This document shows positions 5,897-11,553 of a stretch of 11,553 bases of DNA, in pieces (positions within the stretch are counted from its first letter, which is position 1; every line of letters starts with the position of its first letter). Where the stretch lies: the NCBI GenBank assembly GCA_937934355.1, contig CALGZY010000139.1, forward strand, positions 1 to 11,553, read 5' to 3'. A program made the position numbers and the translations under genes. Below the pieces are notes generated by a model. It was not told where the DNA came from, ran no database searches, and worked only from the letters and a program-made list of their open reading frames with translations. The DNA is from an uncultured Collinsella sp. GTDB lineage: Bacteria; Actinomycetota; Coriobacteriia; Coriobacteriales; Coriobacteriaceae.

Positions 5897-6577
5897 CTAG
5901 AACCGCGCGACCTGGTGCGTGAGCAGACCCGTCGGAACCTGCGCCGCGCCGCCGCTGACCTGCGCGGCGGGGAAGAGCGCAGCTACGGCAAAGTTGAACG
6001 GCTCTTTGCCCGTGTAGGTGCCGGCGGCACGTGCATCGTCGGCCAGGAGCTGTGATGCCTCGACTAGTGCGACAGCGTAGGCAGGGTCGTCGGCCAGTGC
6101 CGGCTCCGGCGCCTGGTCGAGCATGGCGCGGATGGCCCCGACGGCGTCCTCGCGCTTGACCTCCCACACGCGGTGCGTAATGCCGGCGGGGTCGGTGACG
6201 GCATAGAGTGAAGCGCCCTCTTTTGCGGCGCCGAGGATGATATCCATGACGGGAGAGGCTTCGTAGACAAGCGTTACGGGACGGGGCTGTACCTTGAGGT
6301 CGGCGATTGCGCGCGCAGCGGCGGTCGTATCGGCGGCAACCGCGTCGCCGCCCGCCAGCGCACCAACCGGGCAGATCGCCACGACACCCGTCACACGTCC
6401 CGGCTCGCCCGAGCATTCGTACACGTAATACGCCGCACCCGGGTCCTTGAGCATCAGGCCATCGGCAATGGCTCCGCGCAGAGCATCGTTGCCGCTCAGG
6501 ATGCTGCCCATTGCGGGCAGCGCCTCGAGCACGCGGTCCTGAGCCGGGCGGATGCAGGGAAACGGAAGTGCTTTCAT
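5897..6577 (-). CDS. Shortened, divergent DUF1015-like protein
   Basis: A 226-residue protein that I assign to the DUF1015 family, of unknown function, by its overall pattern. The N-terminus PFPCIRPAQDRV (5-16) resembles the family's PFxAIRPxxD opening. AYYVYECSGEPGRVTGVVA (49-67) resembles the YYIYRQ...GRxQTGLV segment. HRVWEV (135-140) and FNFAVAALFPAAQVSG (194-209) match later family blocks. DUF1015 proteins are usually about 400 residues, so the C-terminal part is missing. The usual KKHExT...DRxxH and ADGHHR motifs are replaced here (for example LADDPAYA at 161-168), so any activity based on them is probably lost. The ATG at 6577 has AAGGA six bases upstream. It is 39 bases after the M20 peptidase gene, likely the same operon. 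DUF1015 genes often sit beside serA/serC, as here. Assignment is by motif memory and is moderately sure. Confidence 0.65.
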   Translation of the reverse strand: MKALPFPCIRPAQDRVLEALPAMGSILSGNDALRGAIADGLMLKDPGAAYYVYECSGEPGRVTGVVAICPVGALAGGDAVAADTTAAARAIADLKVQPRPVTLVYEASPVMDIILGAAKEGASLYAVTDPAGITHRVWEVKREDAVGAIRAMLDQAPEPALADDPAYAVALVEASQLLADDARAAGTYTGKEPFNFAVAALFPAAQVSGGAAQVPTGLLTHQVARF

Positions 6578-6616
6578 GGGCGGTCCTTACGCGCGAGTCG
6601 GTTTATTCGCGGCTTA

Positions 6617-7837
6617 TTATGCCCCAACTTGGCTATCCGCGCCCCAGAGTATGTTGTCGGCGAGCGCGATCAGCACGCTCTGGCAGCGAACGATATCGGC
6701 GTGGGGCACATATTCGTTGGGCTTGTGCGCGAGCGCGAGCGACCCGGGACCGTAGCTCATGCAATTGCGGTTACCTGTCTTGCCGGCAATGACGGCGGTG
6801 TCGGTGTAGCCGGTAAAGAAGCCGACGGTCGTGTCCGCGTCCGTCACGTTATCGGCGGCACGCTTGAGCGCTGCAAGAAGGGGAGAGTTCGGGTCGCGCT
6901 CGATGGCGGGGCGGTCGCCCGTCACGGTGTAGCTGCCATGGCAACCGGGAACGGCGGCTTCGGCGACGGCGATGGCCTGCTCTACCATGCGCGTCGCGGC
7001 TGCCGTATCGGTCGGCGGGGTCAGGCGCATGTCGACCCAGACTTTGGCGCGGTCGGGTACGACGTAGGGGCGATATCCGCCCTCGATTTGGCCAAACGTG
7101 ATGGTCGAAGGCCCCAGCTCATCGTGCGCGGGCAGCGCCGCAAACGCGCGACGGAGCGAACACACGACCTCGCCCATGGCGGCGACGGCATCCGCGCCCT
7201 TCCAGGGCTGGCTCGCATGTGCCGTCACGCCAGCCATTTCAATCTCGAACCACGTACGCCCCTTGTGCGCCACCTGGATCTGTCCGTCGGTGGGCTCGGT
7301 GTCCAGCACCCATTCATGCGAGCCGACCCAGCCAGCATCGATCGCGGTCTCTGAGCCGCGCATAAAGTCTTCCTCGTCGACCGAGCAGATGAGCGAAAAG
7401 TCGCGGCGGGGCAACGCGCCATTCGCCGCCACGCGCTCGAGCGTATGGACCAGTGCGGCAATGGCGCAGGCCAGGCCACCCTTCATGTCGCAGGCGCCAC
7501 GGCCGTAGAGCTTGCCGTCGCGCACGACCGCCCCGAGCGGCGTAATGTCCGCGTCCCAGCCGTCGCCCAAGGTGACTGTGTCCATATGGCAGATATAGAC
7601 GAGTCGCGGCTCGTCGCTCACTCCCGGCACGGTGACCATAAGGTTGCGGCGCCCGGGGAGTACTTCGAGCTCTGCAATTTGCACGGCATCGAGTACCGGA
7701 TGGCTCAGCTGCGCTAACCGTTCCTCAACCAACGCTTTGATATAGCGTTCAATCTCGCCCTCATACGCACCTGGGTCGGAACTGTCGATCCGCACGAGCC
7801 CTTGCGTAAGCCGCCAAGCAAAATCTGTATCAACCAT
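6617..7837 (-). CDS. M20 family metallopeptidase / amidohydrolase (ArgE/DapE/CPG2-like)
   Basis: A 406-residue cytosolic zinc hydrolase of the M20 family, expected to cleave amide bonds of N-acyl amino acids or small peptides. The metal site is complete: H84 and D86 in ICHMDTV, D117 in GRGACDMKGG, the catalytic pair E155-E156 in DEED, D179 in LDTEPTD, and H371 near the C-terminus. The dimerisation domain is inserted at about 190-305, with GVTAHASQPWKGADA (203-217) at its expected place. The start is ATG at 7837, with GAGG five bases upstream; a longer frame to 7984 would run across the promoter and the serA terminator. The downstream DUF1015-like gene probably shares its transcript. The substrate is not determinable: the family includes ArgE, DapE, carboxypeptidase G2 and aminoacylases. 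Confidence 0.88.
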   Translation of the reverse strand: MVDTDFAWRLTQGLVRIDSSDPGAYEGEIERYIKALVEERLAQLSHPVLDAVQIAELEVLPGRRNLMVTVPGVSDEPRLVYICHMDTVTLGDGWDADITPLGAVVRDGKLYGRGACDMKGGLACAIAALVHTLERVAANGALPRRDFSLICSVDEEDFMRGSETAIDAGWVGSHEWVLDTEPTDGQIQVAHKGRTWFEIEMAGVTAHASQPWKGADAVAAMGEVVCSLRRAFAALPAHDELGPSTITFGQIEGGYRPYVVPDRAKVWVDMRLTPPTDTAAATRMVEQAIAVAEAAVPGCHGSYTVTGDRPAIERDPNSPLLAALKRAADNVTDADTTVGFFTGYTDTAVIAGKTGNRNCMSYGPGSLALAHKPNEYVPHADIVRCQSVLIALADNILWGADSQVGA

Positions 7838-7863
7838 AGGCACCTCACAAATAGTTAGGTCAA

Positions 7864-7878
7864 CATACAGATTGTATG
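7864..7878. promoter_or_regulatory. Palindrome over the M20 gene's putative -10 region
   Basis: CATACAGATTGTATG is a perfect six-base inverted repeat with a three-base centre. On the minus strand it contains TACAAT (7876-7871), a good -10 hexamer, although a matching -35 is poor. It lies 27 bases upstream of the M20 start codon, where a repressor dimer could block transcription. The regulator is unknown. Confidence 0.45.
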
Positions 7879-7915
7879 CCAAGAAGCGGCTCAGTGCATT
7901 TAATGGAGTGCTCAC

Positions 7916-7953
7916 AAAAACGGGGGCGCCTCTCGTGCGAAAGGCGCCCCCGT
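7916..7953 (-). terminator. Rho-independent terminator of serA
   Basis: On the minus strand ACGGGGGCGCCT (7953-7942) pairs perfectly with AGGCGCCCCCGT (7931-7920) around a ten-base loop, and TTTT continues from the stem (7919-7916). It lies about 60 bases after the serA stop and separates serC-serA from the M20 gene, so the latter needs its own promoter. Confidence 0.88.
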
Positions 7954-8015
7954 TGGCATTCAATGTCAGTGACGGGCAGGCCACATGGGGGAACTGCCCG
8001 TCAGATCAGCCGGCG

Positions 8016-9179
8016 CTATTTGATCACGCGCACGCGATACATCGACGGAATCTGCTTGAGCGCCTCGATGGTGCTGCTGTCCAGGTGCTCATCGGTGTCG
8101 AACATAGTGTAGGCGTTCTCGCCGGCGGACTCGTTGGTCATACGCTGCACGTTGGCGTTGTCCTTGGCCAGGATGGCCGTGATCTGGCCGATCATGTTGG
8201 GCACGTTGGCGTGCAGGCAGGCAATGCGGCTTGCGGCGCGCGCCTTGCCCATGCTGCAGGCGGGGTAGTTGACGCTGTGCGCGATGTTGCCGTTCTCCAG
8301 GTAATCCTTGAGCTCGCTGATGGCCATGTCGGCGCAGTTGGCCTCGGCCTCGCCGGTGCCGGCGCCCGAGTGCGTGGTGATAAACGTGTTGGGCATCTTG
8401 ACCGTCTTGGGCGTGGCAAAGTCGCAGCTAAACCAGCTGAGCTTGCCTGCACGCAGGGCGGCGTCGACGGCGTCCTCGTCAATGATGGTCTCGCGTGCGT
8501 AGTTGATGAGCACGGCGTCCGGGGCCAGCAGGTTGATCTGCTCGGTGCTGATCATGCCGATGGTGTCGGCCTTGCTGGGCACGTGCACAGTGAGGTAGTC
8601 GCAGCCGCGGCAGAGGTCCTCGAGCGTGCCCACGCGCTGCACCTCGCGGCTCAGCACCCACGCGTGCTCAACGGAAATGAACGGGTCGTAGCCGTAGACA
8701 TCCATGCCCAGGTCGACGCAGGCGTTGGCGACCTTGGAGCCTACGTTGCCCAGACCGATGACGCCGATGCGCTTGCCCTTGAGCTCGCGGCCCACAAAGG
8801 CCTTCTTGGCCTTTTCGGCATCGACCTGAATCTCGGGATCATCGGCGTTGTCGCGCACCCAGTTCATCGACTGCACCACGCCGCGGCTCGAAAGCACCAG
8901 CATGCCCAGGACGAGCTCCTTGACGGCGTTGCTGTTGGCGCCGGGGGAGTTAAAGACGACGACGCCCTTCTTGGCGTACTCCTCGACGGGAATGTTGTTG
9001 ACGCCGGCGCCGCAGCGGGCGATAGCGCGGATGCCCTCGGGCAGCTTGTAGCCGTGCAGGTCGGTGGAGCGCATCAGAATGGCGTCGGCCTCCTCGGTGG
9101 TGCTTACAAACTCGTAGCCCTCGCCAAACTCGACTTTGCCGTCCTTGGTGATGTCGTCGATGGTTTTGATCTTGCGCAT
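8016..9179 (-). CDS. serA: D-3-phosphoglycerate dehydrogenase (SerA, ACT-domain type)
   Basis: Catalyses NAD-dependent oxidation of 3-phosphoglycerate to 3-phosphohydroxypyruvate, the first step of serine synthesis in the cytosol. The 387-residue protein has the split substrate domain, a central Rossmann domain with GLGNVG (142-147), the catalytic R229 (NYARET) and H270 (TTHSGAGT). A C-terminal ACT-like regulatory domain (about 316-387) suggests feedback control, commonly by serine. The usual catalytic glutamate in a DVFxxEP motif is not seen; CDFATPKT (252-259) stands there. I recall a similar DFP-type sequence in clostridial SerA proteins, so this is probably a subfamily trait rather than decay. 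The ATG at 9179 has a strong AAGGAG six bases upstream. It follows serC by 69 bases and is ended by a clear terminator. Confidence 0.93.
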   Translation of the reverse strand: MRKIKTIDDITKDGKVEFGEGYEFVSTTEEADAILMRSTDLHGYKLPEGIRAIARCGAGVNNIPVEEYAKKGVVVFNSPGANSNAVKELVLGMLVLSSRGVVQSMNWVRDNADDPEIQVDAEKAKKAFVGRELKGKRIGVIGLGNVGSKVANACVDLGMDVYGYDPFISVEHAWVLSREVQRVGTLEDLCRGCDYLTVHVPSKADTIGMISTEQINLLAPDAVLINYARETIIDEDAVDAALRAGKLSWFSCDFATPKTVKMPNTFITTHSGAGTGEAEANCADMAISELKDYLENGNIAHSVNYPACSMGKARAASRIACLHANVPNMIGQITAILAKDNANVQRMTNESAGENAYTMFDTDEHLDSSTIEALKQIPSMYRVRVIK

Positions 9180-9232
9180 GAAAAACTCCTTAGCAGGTTT
9201 GGTTTAAACAGGTGGTTTGAAGTGGCTGGTCG

Positions 9233-9249
9233 GCCCGCGGGTTGCGGGC
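9233..9249 (-). other. Intercistronic hairpin between serC and serA
   Basis: GCCCGC (9233-9238) and GCGGGC (9244-9249) form a perfect GC-rich six-pair stem with a five-base loop, touching the last base of the serC stop codon. No T-tract follows on the minus strand, so it is unlikely to end transcription fully. It may protect the serC message end or set the serC/serA ratio. Confidence 0.45.
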
Positions 9250-10373
9250 TAGTTAGATCGCGGGCTCAAACTATGCTGCGCTTCGAAGTCCTTCATGTAC
9301 GAGGCCAGTGCCTGCACGTCTTCCATGGTCACGGCGTTGTAGACGCTTGCGCGCATGCCGCCCACCAGGCGATGGCCCTTGACGTTTTGAATCTGGTGCT
9401 CGGCCGCGCCTGCGACAAAGGCCGCGTCGAGTTCGGTGTCGCCGGAGCGGAAGGTAACGTTGGCGATGGAGTGGCTGTCGGCCTGCGTGGTGCCATGGAA
9501 CAGCTCGCTGTGCTCGAGCAGGTCATAGAGCAGGTTGGCCTTGGCCCAGTTGCGTTCGGCCATGGCGGCAAGTCCGCCGGTCTCCTCGACCCACCGGAAC
9601 ACCTTGCCGCATACGTAGATGCCAAAGGTGTTGGGCGTGTTGAGCATGGAGCCCTTGGCGGCCTGGGTCTTAAGGTCCAGGTACTGCGGCGTCTGCGCAA
9701 AGGCGGGGCCATCTGTGATGAGGTCGTCGCGCACGATGACCACGGTCACGCCCGCGGCGCCGGCGTTTTTCTGCGCGCCGGCGTAGATGAGTCCGTAGCG
9801 TTCGACGTCGAGCGGCTGCGACAAAAAGCAGCTCGAGACATCGGCGACCAGCGGTACGTCGCCACAGTTGGGCAGCTCGTGGTACATGGTACCAAAGATG
9901 GTGTTGTTCTGGCAGATGTAGACGTAGTCGAGCCCGTCGCCTGCGGCCTCGGCGGCAATGCGCGCGTTGATGTCGGCCATGTTGGGAATGCGGTCGAAAT
10001 TGGTGTCCTCGGAGCTCGCGAGCAGCACGGCCTCGCCGTACTTGGCGGCCTCCTTGTATGCCTTGTTGGCAAAGTTGCCGGTCACGATGTAGCCGGCGCG
10101 GCCGCGGCGCATGAGGTTCATGGGGATGCCCGCAAACTGCAGCGTGGCGCCGCCCTGCAAAAACAGGACGCGGTAGTTGTTGGGGATGCTCAGCAGGCGA
10201 CGCAGGGTTGCCTCGGCGTCGTCGATGATCTGCTGGTACATGCTAGATCGATGGCTCATCTCGAGCACGGACATGCCGCAACCGCGGTAGTCCATCATCT
10301 CGTCGGCGATCTCGGCGAGCACGCTTGTAGGCAGTGCGGCCGGGCCAGCTGAGAAGTTGTGCACACGTGCCAT
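9249..10373 (-). CDS. serC: Phosphoserine aminotransferase (SerC)
   Basis: A PLP-dependent class V aminotransferase that converts 3-phosphohydroxypyruvate and glutamate to phosphoserine and 2-oxoglutarate, the second step of serine synthesis. The 374 residues fit the family (about 360). It opens with HNFSAGPAALP (5-15), and has the substrate and cofactor regions EMSHRS (38-43), LQGGATLQF (72-80) and TGNFANKA (98-105). The PLP-binding lysine is K202 in YAGAQKNAGAAG. RLVGGMRASVYNA (335-347) is the usual C-terminal signature. I choose the ATG at 10373, followed by the typical M-x-x-V-HNFSAGP opening and preceded by AGGGGA eight bases upstream; an in-frame start 16 codons earlier lacks support. 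It forms an operon with serA downstream. Confidence 0.95.
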   Translation of the reverse strand: MARVHNFSAGPAALPTSVLAEIADEMMDYRGCGMSVLEMSHRSSMYQQIIDDAEATLRRLLSIPNNYRVLFLQGGATLQFAGIPMNLMRRGRAGYIVTGNFANKAYKEAAKYGEAVLLASSEDTNFDRIPNMADINARIAAEAAGDGLDYVYICQNNTIFGTMYHELPNCGDVPLVADVSSCFLSQPLDVERYGLIYAGAQKNAGAAGVTVVIVRDDLITDGPAFAQTPQYLDLKTQAAKGSMLNTPNTFGIYVCGKVFRWVEETGGLAAMAERNWAKANLLYDLLEHSELFHGTTQADSHSIANVTFRSGDTELDAAFVAGAAEHQIQNVKGHRLVGGMRASVYNAVTMEDVQALASYMKDFEAQHSLSPRSN

Positions 10374-10398
10374 CTTCTGGTTCCCCTCGTAGTCGTTT

Positions 10399-10420
10399 GA
10401 ACGTTCGGGATACTTTAGCA
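10399..10420 (-). promoter_or_regulatory. Candidate extended -10 promoter of serC
   Basis: On the minus strand TGC-TAAAGT (10420-10412) resembles an extended -10 element about 38 bases upstream of the serC ATG. No good -35 is seen. An eight-base palindrome GAACGTTC (10399-10406) lies at the expected start site and could be an operator, though a palindrome this short may be chance. Confidence 0.35.
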
Positions 10421-10507
10421 CAGTGGAGCGGTAGGCGCGACCGCATCACGGTAAAACTCGACTACGCCGCTATGATTTACAGGATGGTTACATGGGGGAG
10501 GGGTGCT

Positions 10508-10600
10508 TTACTCCTCAAGCAAATCCAAATCTGCGAGCGAAGGCATGAGGTTCTCTAGGCGCTTGATCTCTTCGTCGCAAATTAGCCACTTCCTGGTCAC
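10508..10600 (-). CDS. Possible 30-residue small ORF after the antiporter gene
   Basis: A GTG at 10600 shares its first base with the last base of the antiporter stop (TAGTG) and opens a 30-codon frame ending in TAA at 10510-10508. The peptide starts MTRKWLICDEEIKRLENLM and continues into a leucine- and aspartate-rich tail ending LLEE. It reads as an acidic amphipathic helix and looks more coding-like than neighbouring frames. There is no ribosome-binding site, so translation would depend on coupling to the antiporter. It may be a true small protein, the eroded C-terminus of a lost gene, or chance. I do not recognise a family. Confidence 0.35.
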   Translation of the reverse strand: MTRKWLICDEEIKRLENLMPSLADLDLLEE

Positions 10601-11553
10601 TACGACGCCAGCGTGGCGATGACGGCTTCGTCGCCGGCGTATATGAGGGTGTTACCGTCGGGGATGATCGTTTGACCGTCGCGCTTGAGCATCACGACGA
10701 TAAAGGGGTGCTTGCCTTGCGGCACGTCGCGTAGACGTTGGCCGGCCAGACGCCCGTGGGGTGTCACGGTGACCTCACGCAGCGTAACCTCGGCACGCTC
10801 TTCAAACGTCGGGGCAGCCATCACCAACAGGTCGCCTTCCTCAATCACGGTATCGCCATTGGGCAGCACCGGGTGCGCGCCATCGCGCAGCACCAGGACC
10901 ACGAGCATGTCCGTTGCACTGCCAATATCGGCAAGCGAGCGCCCGGCAAACGGATGGCCCACGCCCACCTTGAGCTTAACGAACGACATGCCGTCCTCGT
11001 CGCGGTAATCGTTAAACGTACGGCGCACGTCGCCGGCCGCATCTATCATGTCGAGCTTCTTCGCCACTGCTGGCAGCAGCGAGCCCTGCACCACAATGCT
11101 CGACACGGCAATCACAAAGACCAGGTCAAACAGGTCGTGCCCACCGGGAACACCGGCCACCACGGCAAAGAGGCTAAAAACGACCGAAGCTGCGCCGCGC
11201 AGACCCGCCCAGCTTACGAGCGCAACCTGGCGAGGGTTCGTCTTAAAGGGCGCCAACAGCAGGCCGACGGCGATGGGGCGGCTCACAAAGAGCATAAACG
11301 CCATGAGCGCCAGGCCCGGCAACAGCATTTGCGGCAGGCGCGCGGGCGTGACGAGCAGGCCCAGCAAAAAGAAGATGGTCATCTCGGCCATTTCGGTGAG
11401 GGTATCAAAGAAGTGCGCCATCTCGACCTTGCCGGTGATGTCGCTTGCACCCAGCACAATGCCTGCCAGGTATACGGCCAAAAAGCCGTTGCCGCCCAGA
11501 TAGCTCGGCAGCGCGTAGGCGACGATCGCCACGGCGAACAAAAAGATAGTCTG
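10600..11553 (-). CDS. CPA1-type K+/H+ antiporter with two TrkA-C domains (C-terminal part, cut by window)
   Basis: The right window edge cuts this gene; 317 codons to the stop are visible and the frame stays open to the edge, so the N-terminal membrane part (roughly 150-200 residues) is missing. The visible part has about five hydrophobic segments (to about residue 150), including the CPA1 motif SWAGLRGAASVVFSLFA. Two tandem TrkA-C (RCK_C) domains follow: one in the stretch from FVKLKVGVGHPFAGRSLADIG to LLVMAAP, and one from VTPHGRLAGQRLRDVP to the end. This architecture is that of NhaP2/CvrA-like potassium/proton antiporters, which exchange cytosolic K+ for external H+ and are gated by nucleotide or ion binding to the TrkA-C part. 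CvrA has one such domain, so the doubled unit is a variation. Family placement is firm; ion specificity is inferred. Confidence 0.88.
   Translation of the reverse strand, partial: QTIFLFAVAIVAYALPSYLGGNGFLAVYLAGIVLGASDITGKVEMAHFFDTLTEMAEMTIFFLLGLLVTPARLPQMLLPGLALMAFMLFVSRPIAVGLLLAPFKTNPRQVALVSWAGLRGAASVVFSLFAVVAGVPGGHDLFDLVFVIAVSSIVVQGSLLPAVAKKLDMIDAAGDVRRTFNDYRDEDGMSFVKLKVGVGHPFAGRSLADIGSATDMLVVLVLRDGAHPVLPNGDTVIEEGDLLVMAAPTFEERAEVTLREVTVTPHGRLAGQRLRDVPQGKHPFIVVMLKRDGQTIIPDGNTLIYAGDEAVIATLAS

Noticed and set aside
7838..7984. N-terminal extension of the M20 peptidase to 7984
   Set aside because: It would run through the serA terminator and the putative promoter, and the start at 7837 has a good GAGG site and a normal family N-terminus.
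7872..10352. An 826-codon open frame on the plus strand opposite serA, serC and the intergenic regions
   Set aside because: It is antisense to two clear enzymes with conserved motifs, and its composition (many Val, Gly, His, Ala) is the usual by-product of high-GC codon bias on the opposite strand. It has no recognisable domain.
10374..10507. Terminator or RNA gene between the small ORF and serC
   Set aside because: I found no stem with a T-tract and no tRNA- or riboswitch-like fold, so beyond the candidate serC promoter I report nothing here.

Overview
The window is high-GC bacterial chromosome and looks like a Coriobacteriia genome, most likely Collinsella or a close relative. The grounds are base composition, protein style (the SerA/SerC type, a short DUF1015-like protein beside the serine genes) and a palindrome built around TGCCTGTCC that I recall from such genomes. 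The assignment is an inference; no rRNA or other marker gene is present. There are eleven protein-coding genes supported by protein motifs, one doubtful 30-residue ORF, and no tRNA, rRNA, CRISPR array, transposase or phage gene.

Layout. 133-1101 (-) is a DEDDh 3'-5' exonuclease, divergent from a histidine-rich membrane metal exporter of the ArsP_2/putative manganese transporter type (1274-2362, +). The gap between them carries a promoter embedded in several nested repeats. 2362-2463 holds two 33-bp palindromes in inverted orientation; one also works as a terminator for the leftward pair hdeD-like (2951-3553, -) and UPF0178/yaiI-like (2468-2950, -), whose stop and start codons abut as TAGATG. 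A divergent gap (3554-3817) with a DtxR/IdeR-like iron box leads into a nitroreductase (3818-4489, +), followed by two tandem histidine-phosphatase paralogues (4572-5114 and 5132-5767, +). A strong bidirectional terminator (5815-5851) separates these from a leftward block.

The leftward block, read from right to left, is: the C-terminal 317 residues of a CPA1-type K+/H+ antiporter with two TrkA-C domains (10600-11553, cut by the window edge), a possible small ORF, serC (9249-10373), serA (8016-9179) with a terminator after it, then an M20 metallopeptidase (6617-7837) and a shortened DUF1015-like protein (5897-6577).

Biological reading. serC and serA supply the first two steps from 3-phosphoglycerate to serine; a classical HAD-type serB is not visible here. 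Metal handling appears twice: the histidine-rich exporter, and the putative iron-regulated nitroreductase unit. Most of the window is ordinary core metabolism. The points most worth a second look are the two regulatory regions, the degenerate DUF1015 protein beside the serine genes, the paired inverted palindromes, and the small ORF after the antiporter. I do not see strong evidence for a wholly new system.
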